64,000 bases of DNA. Source: Furcasterigmium furcatum. Taxonomy: Eukaryota > Ascomycota > Sordariomycetes > Glomerellales > Plectosphaerellaceae. Position 1 is the first letter of the stretch. Each line of letters begins with the position of its first letter. The stretch lies in the NCBI GenBank assembly GCA_001599815.1, contig BCIA01000002.1:5429626-5493625 (forward strand), written 5' to 3'. The notes under the pieces were generated by a model. That model did not search any database, was not told the origin of the DNA, and saw only the letters and a list, made by a program, of their open reading frames with translations. Below, one piece after another: positions 1-9,481 of the stretch. Position numbers and translations under genes: made by a program.

Positions 1-78
1 CCTGGCCGTTGGTCTTCTACGTTGAACCTCGCTCGCTCTTCATCACGCTATTCTGTGCTCTGCTCCCCTGGGTGTCTC

Positions 79-741
79 CTATTCCTTCCTCACAAGCCAC
101 CCGAGCTCCGTGGCCTTGTCCTCGCCAACAGCCTCCCGCAGCGCCTCGGGGGTCAGGAACTCGTGATCGACGTACTCAAACCCAGGGACGCAAACCTCGG
201 TGATTAGCAGCCCGTCGCTAGCACCACCGGGCTTTCCGTCGCGCGCCTCGTCGGGAAGCAGGAAGCTCGCCTTCCAGTCGCCCCCCTCGACTATCCACTG
301 GCACCTCTCCCCCTTGGTCACGTCGGTGCCGACGACGAAAGACTCGACCTCCCCTGACTCCCGGACGAGGACGTAGCGGCCGCGCCCGCGGTGGAGGGAG
401 TGGACGATGCGGCAGCGGTTGCGGTGGAAGTGGCCGACGGGCGAGGAGGGGTGGAGGTAGTAGTATATGACGGAGGAGGCTGCGCGGAGGCCTGCTGCTA
501 TGATGGGGGCGTTGGCCTCGAGGAGGGCGGGGGGCGCGAGCGCGAGGGTTGCTTCGCTGGCGGGAGTGGAGGGGAAAGGGGAGGGGACGAGGGCGGCGGA
601 GCGGTCGGTGAGGGCGAAGGCGCCGCCTTCGGGATGGGGGACGAGGGAGAGGGCGGTGATGATGTCTTTCACCGATGTTGAGTCGACGGGGGAGGGTAGG
701 AGGGAGGGCGAGAGGGGGGGTTGGGTGGGGAGGGAGCCCAT
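79..741 (-). CDS. Cupin_5 (DUF985) family protein
   Basis: Single-exon reading frame of 220 residues whose start ATG is at 741. The motifs are those of the DUF985/cupin_5 family, of which yeast YML079w is the structurally known fungal member: HPEGG near residue 37, a core reading SVIYYYLHP followed by GHFHRNRC around residues 90-110, and VPGFEYVDHEF near residue 190. These proteins form a small-molecule-binding beta barrel. The true substrate is unknown, so no reaction is assigned. The length is close to the usual 180-220 residues. The first 70 residues carry a Ser/Pro-rich insert between the family blocks. The gene has no close partner: the next gene, OMA1-like, begins 1 kb away in the opposite direction, so the two share a divergent upstream region. 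Family assignment is firm; function is not. Confidence 0.85.
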   Translation of the reverse strand: MGSLPTQPPLSPSLLPSPVDSTSVKDIITALSLVPHPEGGAFALTDRSAALVPSPFPSTPASEATLALAPPALLEANAPIIAAGLRAASSVIYYYLHPSSPVGHFHRNRCRIVHSLHRGRGRYVLVRESGEVESFVVGTDVTKGERCQWIVEGGDWKASFLLPDEARDGKPGGASDGLLITEVCVPGFEYVDHEFLTPEALREAVGEDKATELGWLVRKE

Positions 742-1763
742 TGCTGGTGTTCAGGGGGGGATTACAAGTTGAGATGAGAAGCGATTTAGGCGTAGGAAGA
801 GTATCAAGCCTATGAGATGACTTGAGGTCTAGAAGATGAGGTAGCTGTATGGATACTGTGAGGCGAAAATGAGTGGTGAATCTCTGGGGGAGATAAGGGG
901 GAGGGTCCTGATATAGCGACATCACATTGTCAGGGGTTCAACGGCTATCAGGTGGAGTAATAATGTACGCGGATTTAGCTTGATAATCTGAAGTAGGCAA
1001 CAAGACGACGTGATGAAGAGCACCCATGCGGAGGACCTCACTTACGGTTGTGTGTAGTGTATTTGTCGGAAGGGTGTGCACATCTGCCGTGATCCAACGT
1101 AAGCGTCAAGATCCCCCTGCCCTTGTAGGAGATCGAGGTGCTGACGCCGGCTCTTCCGAGACTCAACACTCGGCCAGATCCGGTAATTTGTTTCGATATG
1201 GTATGAATGCTCCGGTGCTACTCACCCATCGCTTGTACTTGTAATGGATACGCCGGGTGTCCGGTTTTCTCGAGTGTCATACACGAACACCAAACTCACT
1301 CTGGACTCGGGATGATCGAGACGTTCTCCAAGCACTCAGTGGAACTCCGCCAGGCCTGGCCTTGGCGATTACCAAAAGACACCAGGATGGTCCTCAATTG
1401 GTTTGTTTCGAGAATCAAGTCTGGGAGGAGATTAGGTGATAAATAATTAGTATTCTGCGCTGAGCTGCAAGTACTATTCGTCTTGCGATGCCCACCGGTA
1501 AAAGGTCACCGAGTTGCCCGAGTTCAGGGGCAGTTAAGAGGGGCTGTCGGCTTATCAGCTTATCAGTCGCTGACGTCTGAGAGCACTTGGCACTTGGTGA
1601 TGCAACCGGCAAATGCAACCTTCCTCCAACATCCCAACGACACATCACGCAACACCTCGATTGGCACTTGTCGAGGCGACGCAAAGCTGGAGGGTTAGGT
1701 GGGAAACGGCATCAAACAGGTCCCTTCTCTTCCCGGCGATACGGACCTTCCCCAGAGCTCGCC
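742..1763. other. Intergenic, divergent promoter region
   Basis: This 1 kb separates the start codons of the cupin_5 gene (leftward) and the OMA1-like gene (rightward). Short open frames are present but show no domain-like sequence or splice-consistent extension. The reading frame of the OMA1 exon stays open upstream to about 1587, but the mitochondrial-type N-terminus begins at the ATG at 1764, so the upstream part is probably leader. Confidence 0.5.
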
Positions 1764-2997
1764 ATGTTCGCCCTTCGCGCTGGTCTCGCTCGACCGCCAG
1801 CGGCGACATTATCACGCCTCTCCACGATCTCAACACGACGGTTAGCCTCCCCGAGAGCACCTCTACCCTTCCGAAGATCATGGTCTCAAGGGCCTGTTCC
1901 GAACAACGAAGCCTATACCCGACTCCAGAATGCCAAACCGCTCTTCAACGGCAATAAGAGCAGCCGACGACGAATCCGCCTCCCGAGTATACGCACAATC
2001 GCCATAGGTTCCATGGTTGGCGGTGCCTTGTTCTGGGCCTTCCACCTCGAAACAGTCCCTGTGTCCGGCCGCCTACGCTTCAATTGCTTCCCCGAACACC
2101 TGATCGCCAGGCTGTGCTCATGGCAGGCCAAGGCCTTGGAAGAAGAGATCGAGAGTCAGGGTGGCAGTTTCCTGCCGGAATGGGACCCGCGCACCCGCCT
2201 CGTGAAGAAGGTCATGGCTCGCCTGATCCCCGTCTCGGGTGGCGGGAGGCTGGTGGACTCGACAACGCCGCAGAAAGGCGGCGGGGGCGGCGGAGCCGGA
2301 GGGACCGCCACCGAGGGCACCGTCGCGAACCCCGACGAGATACAGTGGGAGATCCGCGTCATCGACGACCCCGACACGGCGAACGCATTCGTCCTCCCCG
2401 GCGGCAAGGTCTTCGTCCACAGCGGCATCCTGCGGGCGACGCGCAACGAGGCCGGCCTTGCCGCCGTCCTCGGCCACGAGATCGCGCACAACATGGCCGC
2501 GCACGTGGCCGAGCGCATCAGCTACGATCTCGGCCCCAACATCGTCCTCTACACCTCCTTCCTCCTCTCCTTCGGCGCCGCCCTCTTCATGTTCTCTGCG
2601 TTTGGCGGCATGAAGAGCATCCTGATATCGATGCCCATGAGCCGCAAGCAGGAGAGCGAGGCCGACTACATCGGCCTGATGCTCATGGCCGAGGCGTGCT
2701 ACGATCCCCGCGAGGCGCTGGGGTTCTGGCGCCGCATGTCGTGGTTCGCGCAGCAGCACGGCCAGGAGCCGCCGGAGCTGCTGAGCACCCATCCTTCGGT
2801 GAGACTGTCCGCCGCTGTCCGGGTATGATTCTGAGCATCCCGCTGACTTGACTTGTTAGAACGAGAATCGCATAGAGATGATCCAGCAGTGGATGCCCGA
2901 GGCCATGGAGAAGTGGCAGAGCAGCAGCTGTCACGGCACGTCGACATTTGCCGATGCCTTCCGGCGGGCGAAGGAGATGGGCGTCCGGCTCATGTAG
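1764..2997 (+). CDS. OMA1: OMA1-like mitochondrial M48 metalloprotease
   Basis: Two exons, 1764-2798 and 2860-2997, joined across a 61-nt phase-0 intron, give about 390 residues. The zinc-protease motif HEIAH is followed by an ExEAD-type third ligand region (QESEADYIGL), as in peptidase family M48. The N-terminus is rich in Arg, Ser and Ala with no acidic residues, as expected for a mitochondrial presequence, and a hydrophobic segment (around residues 75-95) follows. OMA1 sits in the inner mitochondrial membrane and cleaves membrane substrates when the membrane is stressed. I chose the ATG at 1764 because it opens the presequence-like stretch. A Gly-rich insert (GGGGGGAGG) lies between the membrane segment and the catalytic domain. 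If the intron is retained, the frame stops at 2828 and loses the last 46 residues. Confidence 0.9.
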
Positions 2998-3170
2998 CCG
3001 TGATGATCTGTCGCAGCCAAAGTCAACCGACGACAGGAGAGTCGTCTCATGTACACGCACACAACAACAACCTCCCCTGAATCCTTTGTATTTACGGTGC
3101 CAGGAGTTGGAGTGCTTTAGATACCCCGAGCAATGACTAGGACGAACATTGACTTTGACGATGCTGGTTC

Positions 3171-5094
3171 TCAGTCCGTGATCAGGGACATGCTCATCCC
3201 GTCTTGCGAGACCCAGACCTCGAGAACCGAGCCTTCGACGAAATACGTCCATCCTTCTTCGGGATGGCCCCCTGCCGCCCGAACCCAGACCGTCTTGCCC
3301 TCGGACCTGAAGCGAAAATCCGCCACGTTGACGCATCTCTCGGCAGGATCGACGCCTAGCCGGCAAGATCCCAGCGCGCGTCTCGACCCGTCCTGATAGT
3401 CGATGACCAGGCCTCTGCAGTGCTCGGTCCCCGCGTCCCGGTAGATCCAGATGCACGCCACGGATCTCAGCACCGCCGACGCGAAGCAGGCGTTCGTGTC
3501 GAAGTACTCTTCGTCTCGGGCGACCCGGGGCGCTGCAGGGGAGAAGTTGCTGCACAGGTCGCTCCGTGGAGTGAGCCCGATGCATTCGTCCCAATAAGAG
3601 CGTGGGAAGCCCTGACCGGTGCACACCAACACCGAGAGCGGGGTGGTGATAAATACTTCGTCCTCGCCCTTGTCGGGACTCCATGGCCCTGCGGTGAAGT
3701 CTCCCTGCTTGCCGGTACGTATCTGCAGACATCATCAGCCTTGACTAGAAGCGACTCGGACAGAGCCGCGATGCGTGGCTCACCAGGTATACGGGGTGAT
3801 CGCGCCTCGGGTTGCTCCGAAAGGGCTTGGGGCGGACTCCGAACGCTTGTATATCGTCGCCGGGGGCCAACGGGAGATACACCCATATGGCCTCGATTTT
3901 GTCCTCGTGATGGAAGCGGCGGAAGGCCGTCTCGGCACAGGGGTCGCGCATCGCTATCGACCCGCGGAGTTAGTAATTGCCTTGTATGGATGTGTTGGGA
4001 GTTACTCTTCGTGTCTTAGGAGCAACAACGTGTCGCATGACTCCTAAGACAACCAAGGTAAGGGAAAATGGACTCCGGGATAACGTACTGTGGTTGTGGA
4101 TCGCGATCGTCCTTCCACCGCACACGAAGAAGGTGATTCCGAAGCAGGACTGGAGATGGACGGTGGCGTAGAGGACCACCCGCCGAGGGATGAACACCGA
4201 CATGTCGTCGAGGACCGGGGGGTTGTGGATGCCCCATATCTCACGCCGCTCCCAGGATGGCGGTGAGGTGAGGTGACAGAGGCCATACTCGAAGGTTACT
4301 TTCTGCTCATGACGAGGGTGCAGCTCGATGAACAGGTTCGCCCCGTGTCCAACCGTTACTGAAGGAGGCTGGTCAGGCAGGCGTCTCCCGATGTAACTGA
4401 TGCCGCGTACGTCTACAGTCACTTTGAGTGGTGTTTCGTCAGGCTCGCTCGTCAACACCAGCTCGCCTCCCCGCTGCCACTCCTTGATGGATGAGAGAGG
4501 AATTGGCTTTCCTAAGCCGCGGTCTTCCCTCGACAGAGTGCCGACGAGCTCCTGGACGAGGCAGAGGCGGGACAAGTGCGTGTGGCGCATGTGATCTGCG
4601 ATGATGATGGCGATCTCGGTCGGCAAGTCCCTGAGCTTCTGCCAACCTGTGAGAGCTGCCGTGTGCTCGATCAACAGGTCGACGTTGGCTTCCGGGAGGA
4701 GAAACAGCGGCGGGCTCGTCGGCCACATACAGCGCGCTGTGGCAGCGCTCCAGAGCCGGTAAAGCCTGTCATCCTCAGCAGAGGCTGGCAGGAGCCGGGA
4801 GTACAGGTTGAAGCAGTCCACGTGCACAGTTGCGGTCTCCGGGGCGGCCGCGCACGAGAAGCAGCCATTCGGGTGAAGTCCGCAGAAGACGGGGTCAGGA
4901 TCCGCATCAGGATCGTAAGGAGAGTAGTCGGGCGCGCTCACAACCACACATGTCGGACTTTTATTACCTTCGTTGCGTAGTCGAAGAATGAGGGAGACGA
5001 TGCGGTCTCCGGTGTGGAAGGTGTCACCGCATGCGCCGCACTGAGGATGAAGGCGTATGTGGTCTTGGTCGGCCAACACAGAGGCCATTGTCAT
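3171..5094 (-). CDS. Cys-rich / F-box-like protein, three exons (intact copy)
   Basis: Exons 5094-4089, 3953-3784 and 3722-3171 join in frame to about 575 residues. The first intron has a GTACGT donor and a perfect TACTAAC branch; the second is 61 nt. The N-terminus holds spaced cysteines (CGACG, CGLHPNGCFSC) and a conserved His-Val-Asp-Cys, which suggests a small metal-binding fold. An F-box-like stretch (LRDLPTEIAIIIADH) follows near residue 165. The C-terminal third contains an acidic/aromatic beta-rich block with DGSRRALG and GVDPAE. Proteins of this layout occur in many copies in Fusarium-like fungi with no known function. If the F-box is real, a role in SCF ubiquitin ligases would follow, but the match is weak. 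The start is uncertain: ATGs at 5094, 5088 (best context) and 5151 are all in frame. The last two exons have a paralogue at 53.1-53.9 kb. Confidence 0.7.
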
Positions 5095-5151
5095 GCGATG
5101 ATCAGGTTGCTTAGGACTTGAAGAGAAGCTGAGGCTGAGACTGCAGAACAT

Positions 5152-5731
5152 CCAGAGGCACAAAGACAATGAGAGTCGTCCGGAGACTTATTCGCCTTAG
5201 TCAGCTCGCGATGGTTGCCCAAGACGGCGGTCCTATGAAGAGCCATATCAAGTTGCCTTGCCTGGAGATGGAATATGGAAAGGCATTGAGACGATTCCTC
5301 TAGTTGCTCAGAAAACGACTAGAGAACGGAGGAGAGGTAGAGGAAATACGGACACTACGTCGAAGCCTAATTATAGGGGTGTTGAGTGGATTCAGGGGAC
5401 TCAGCCAGCTCTAATAATAACGATAAGACTGGGTCTGTCCGACCAAACGAAGGATTAGGTAAGAAAAAAAAAAGGCTGAGTCAGCGAGGCATTCAGGAGG
5501 TATCTGGGAGAACTGACAGTCACGTGGTGCTGCCTGGACTTACACAGGAAGATGAAATGGAACCGACGCAGAACGAACGCCAGACTTGTGTACCTCCAAG
5601 TTGGCCCAGTCTCCAGGTATAAAGGAAGGCCTCCCCTCTGCTTTCTTCCCCCTCGACATCTCTTCTACTTAGCTCCCCATGGAACCTCCTCAGATAGCTT
5701 CAACGAGGTCACTCTCATCTTCATTTCCAAC
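5152..5731. other. Intergenic, divergent promoter region
   Basis: This stretch lies between the leftward F-box-like gene and the rightward vWA-like gene. It includes an A-rich run near 5464-5473 and the TATA box listed separately. The frame of the vWA exon is open upstream to 5552, but the sequence there does not look protein-like. Confidence 0.5.
5618..5625 (+). promoter_or_regulatory. TATA box of the vWA-like gene
   Basis: TATAAAGG lies 107 bases before the ATG at 5732 and is followed by a pyrimidine-rich stretch (CCCCTCTGCTTTCTTCCCCC), the usual place for a fungal transcription start. No transcript data are available here. Confidence 0.55.
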
Positions 5732-8203
5732 ATGATCGTTCCCCAGCCTCAGTCTCGGCCGTCCCCGATGGTTGATGTCGACGATGACAAGTCAGACGGC
5801 ATGGCAACACCATCTTCCACTGCGACCTGGCCCTCCAGTGCTCAAGACCAGAACACCACCCCCTCGGAAGAGGAGCGGATCCCCTTTCGTGACGCGCGCG
5901 TCTCCCTCGCCGTGGACACCTCTGGGAGCACCGCCGGGCCCGTCATTGCGGCAGAGCAGGCATTCGTCAAGAGCATCGCCCAGCAGCTTTCGCCCCAGTC
6001 CAGATTGCAAGGACGAATTCTTCCCTGGAACTCGTCGGCCCAACGCGTCCAGAGCCTGGCCCATGGAGGTGCACTCACGTCGGGTGGTGGGACAGTTCCC
6101 TCGGTCCTGCTCGATGACCCCAATCACCGGCGCACCCTCGCCCAATCGTCGCTGTGGTTCCTCATGACAGACGGGCTGATCCATCAAAGAGATCGAGCTC
6201 AGTTTGCGCTGAAGCTCGCACGGGCCGGGCTCCACGGCACGAGCTGCGTAGTGGTTGTCTTCGCGGACCCTGGTGCTGGTCAGACCGGGTTTGGAGCGGC
6301 TGGCAACATCTCAGTCGGCGTCAGCGTCTTCGCCATTGTCCCAAACTGTGCCTTTCTCTTCTATAACATAAGGAACGGGGAAATGCGACTTCTTCAGGCC
6401 AAAGGTACATTCCGTTGCCTCTTCAGAGGACGGACGCCACCGGCCTTCAATGGGGCTTCCGCCGACTGGTCGACTTTCCCACGGGTCACGCCTGATGACT
6501 TCTCCGACATTGTGCTTGAAAAGCCCAAGCGCCGCCTGGATGCGGATGAGATCGCCTTGCAAGGCCAGCAGATTGTCAACATGGACGACCTGTTCGCCAA
6601 TAAGCTCCGCCAGGAAGAGGTTTCCCGCATTCTCTCCAACGAGGACAACCTCGCGTCTCTCATCATGACCACGCAATCGCGCAACCAGCAGCATGTCTTC
6701 CAAGGATGGATACAGCAACAGCGCTTACAGCCCCTGGACGCCACGGCGGCTCCGCGCGGGGACGTTGACGGAGCGGCACACATGGCCTTTCGAGAGCTGC
6801 TTCAGGCCCAACAGCAGGGCCGCCGACATGACCGTACTCCAGCCCTGCAGGCCCAACTTCAGCAAGCACACTCGGCAAATATGCAACGGTTTGCACAGCA
6901 ATTCCAGCAAAAGATGGCCCTTGCAAAACAGCGGGATATGCTCATTCTCCAGGCGCATGCAAGGGCCGGTACTTCCATCGACAAAGCCTCGTCCCTGGCT
7001 CCAACTTCGGCGTACAAATCATCCGGTCAGCCACCACCATCCGGTCCGGCGCCGCCACAACTTGAACACCTCCTCTACACGCCCGGTTTTCGTTCCGCAA
7101 CCGGTTCCTTCCGCGGCATGTGCTCAGTCTGCGAAGGCCAGGGCGTGACACTCTCACTGATGTTCCGTGGCGGATCTGGAGTCTCAACAGCCGCAGCCGG
7201 GCTCCCCCCCAACCGAAAGGAAGACCATCGCGACTTTCCTCTTGCTCTCGCTTGCTCATCGTCATTCGACGTTCTGTCATCTACCATCTGCTGCGATCCC
7301 TGCTCCTCCCTGTGCGTCAAAATGGCAATGTCGGCAGACAGCAAGGAGAAGATCGTTGCCTCATTACCACTTGTTCGATTTGCTGAGAACCGCGCCGCAT
7401 TTCAAAACACTCTGAGCAGAGCTTTTGAAGGACGTGTGGCTAGTGAAAGTACCCCGATAGCCCTCCTGTCCGTCATGCTTATGGCTCTAAATCGGCCAAA
7501 CGCGTCTTCAACTTTCGCGGAAGCCCTCCGGTGGTCCTCCATAGATCTGCTGCAAAGCATCCCCACCACCTCGAGTGCAGTGAAACCCGATCAGAGCGGG
7601 CCATCACCTCCGCTGGCAATCACCATACAGCAGTCTCTGGTCGCGCTTGAAGGGCCCCTCCTTCTCGAGTGCCCCTTGGATGCCTTCATGGCCATACTTC
7701 GTGCTGCGGGTCTACTTGGCACTCCTCTTGCGATGAGACGGGCTGCGGCTCTGCGGCGATTTGTTTACTGTGTGACCGAGGGCGTTGTCGGGGAACATAA
7801 CAACCTTCTTGCAACTGCGATGCCTCCGTCGCAGGCCGTCCAGAAACCCTTCCAGGCGCTACTATGGCAGAGGGACGCCGCGACACACGAGCGGCTACCC
7901 ATCCTGTGCAACCCCCCAGTGCTGTTTGAGGACGTGCAGCTTGTGCCCACACAGACCTTCCAATTGCTGCGTCAGTCGGAAGAATTCCGAAGCCTGCTGG
8001 ATCCGGAGCTATACTGGCCAGGTCACGTTTTGGCGCTATACGTGCGCAAACTACAGAAGCTGTTGGTGTCACGAGGTGGTGGCAGCCCCAGTTCGGCCCA
8101 GGAGCTCTTCAGCAAGCTCGAGGGCGATGAGATGGTGCAGAGGGCCTTGAGGTGGCCAGAGCAGATACTTGAAGCGGATGTTTGGGCAGCGCAACACGAG
8201 TAG
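5732..8203 (+). CDS. Large vWA-like domain protein, function unknown
   Basis: An uninterrupted frame of 823 residues from ATG 5732. Residues 57-66 read SLAVDTSGST, the DxSxS metal-ion-dependent adhesion site of von Willebrand A domains. The later strands of such a fold are visible in SLWFLMTDG and TSCVVVVFADPG. A Gln-rich helical region follows (about residues 310-430, with many LQAQ and FQQK patterns). Then come a Cys pair (CSVC) and a second Cys cluster (CCDPCSSLC), and a helical C-terminal half. I know of no assigned function for this architecture; it resembles uncharacterised proteins of filamentous fungi. It could bind a partner through the MIDAS site. No signal peptide or membrane segment is visible. 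Two upstream in-frame ATG-like starts were rejected because the TATA box lies inside that part. Confidence 0.75.
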   Translation: MIVPQPQSRPSPMVDVDDDKSDGMATPSSTATWPSSAQDQNTTPSEEERIPFRDARVSLAVDTSGSTAGPVIAAEQAFVKSIAQQLSPQSRLQGRILPWNSSAQRVQSLAHGGALTSGGGTVPSVLLDDPNHRRTLAQSSLWFLMTDGLIHQRDRAQFALKLARAGLHGTSCVVVVFADPGAGQTGFGAAGNISVGVSVFAIVPNCAFLFYNIRNGEMRLLQAKGTFRCLFRGRTPPAFNGASADWSTFPRVTPDDFSDIVLEKPKRRLDADEIALQGQQIVNMDDLFANKLRQEEVSRILSNEDNLASLIMTTQSRNQQHVFQGWIQQQRLQPLDATAAPRGDVDGAAHMAFRELLQAQQQGRRHDRTPALQAQLQQAHSANMQRFAQQFQQKMALAKQRDMLILQAHARAGTSIDKASSLAPTSAYKSSGQPPPSGPAPPQLEHLLYTPGFRSATGSFRGMCSVCEGQGVTLSLMFRGGSGVSTAAAGLPPNRKEDHRDFPLALACSSSFDVLSSTICCDPCSSLCVKMAMSADSKEKIVASLPLVRFAENRAAFQNTLSRAFEGRVASESTPIALLSVMLMALNRPNASSTFAEALRWSSIDLLQSIPTTSSAVKPDQSGPSPPLAITIQQSLVALEGPLLLECPLDAFMAILRAAGLLGTPLAMRRAAALRRFVYCVTEGVVGEHNNLLATAMPPSQAVQKPFQALLWQRDAATHERLPILCNPPVLFEDVQLVPTQTFQLLRQSEEFRSLLDPELYWPGHVLALYVRKLQKLLVSRGGGSPSSAQELFSKLEGDEMVQRALRWPEQILEADVWAAQHE

Positions 8204-8649
8204 GATAGATTGATATTATTTCATGGAAATGTATGAATAATGCCGCCCTCCCTATTCGCCCATCTCCCGTCTCCAGTGCCGCTCCTCGGCCAAGTGCCCG
8301 GACCACGCGGCCGAGTCCCGCCCCCGAGGCCGATGGATCCCTGCTCGCGGGGAGATGAGCCGAGGTACAGCTGCTAATACGTCAGGCCGTCCCCTCTCCC
8401 CACAGGCTGCTGGCTCACGCCCGTTGAGGAAACACACGCGAACACCGCTGACGACAGAACGGCTTGAGCCTCGGCGGACCTGATTTTGGCTGATCACGAC
8501 TCGGCCCCGGACCCTTACTCTGTCATCCCCCGACAACATCTTCACCCCGCGACGCTATCCTTTCATCTCAGCATCCCCTAACTGCCTTTTCAACTCAACC
8601 ACCGTTCACTTCACCAAGCCGGCACCGCGACATTCTCATCTCTCTCACC
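8204..8649. other. Intergenic, upstream of cytochrome b5
   Basis: Contains the 3' end of the vWA-like transcript and the leader of cytochrome b5. The last 100 bases before the ATG at 8650 are C/T-rich with CAACCACC- and CACCA-type sequence, typical of leaders of well-expressed fungal genes. No gene seen. Confidence 0.5.
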
Positions 8650-8959
8650 ATGTCCAAGACATTCACCGCCGCCGAGGTCGCCAAGCACAAGTCCCCCGAG
8701 GACATCTGGGTCATCGTCGACGGCGAGGTCTACGACCTGACCAGTACGTCCTTCTCTCCCCCCCTCCCTCCCAGCTTCTCTCATCGCTCACACCCGCCCA
8801 GCCTTCCAGCACGAGCACCCCGGTGGCGTCAAGGTCCTCACCCGCGTCGGCGGCAAGGACGCCAGCAAGCCCTTCTGGAAGATGCACAACAAGTCCGTCC
8901 TCTCGCGGTACGGCGAGAAGCTCAAGATCGGCTCCGTGGCGCCCGCACCCAAGCTGTGA
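8650..8959 (+). CDS. Soluble cytochrome b5
   Basis: Exons 8650-8743 and 8802-8959, separated by a 58-nt phase-1 intron, encode 83 residues. The cytochrome b5 core is clear: WVIVDGEVYDLT, then HEHPGG with the first haem-ligand histidine, then KMHNKS carrying the second one. The protein stops right after the haem fold with no C-terminal membrane anchor, so it should be a soluble electron carrier rather than the ER-anchored form of about 130-140 residues. The partner reductase or desaturase cannot be told from context. The start codon has a favourable context (CACCATG) and a pyrimidine-rich leader. Confidence 0.92.
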
Positions 8960-9481
8960 GCGCGCTTCGGAGAGGGGGGTTGTTCTTGTCCGTTACGTGT
9001 TCGAGGGAGCTACATCTATCTACATAGACCTACTAGATCCCAGGTCCTGTATTCATTCATCGATTTTCTTGCCATCGTTTTCGCAGCTCGCCTCGTGTGC
9101 CCGCACCCCGTCACGCGTACGGACAGCTCGACATCACCAGCACCTCACCGGCTTATTCGTTCAGGAGATATTATTAGGCTCATCGGCCACCTATCCAGGC
9201 CGCCCGAGCGTATACATAGATCTAAGTAAGCGAAGTGCCCATGACGGGCGTGCAGTATGCGCAACCTGCCCTCCCATTCTTCAAGCTCAAGGGGTATATC
9301 GTCGAGTACAACGTCCGCGGGGGAAAAGGGTGTAGTAAAGTACAGACAAATGGAAAGAGCTATGTGCAGTTCGGGGTTTCATGCGAGTTTCTCCTCCCTT
9401 CTACTTTTATTTCGGTCATTCATCTGCTCCGTAGACGTCGTAGCACATGGGGGTCCGTGGGGACCCCGTGCTTGGTGTTTC
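8960..9481. other. Intergenic between convergent genes
   Basis: Holds the 3' untranslated regions of cytochrome b5 (rightward) and kinesin-3 (leftward). Short open frames here are unconvincing; no structured element noticed. Confidence 0.5.
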
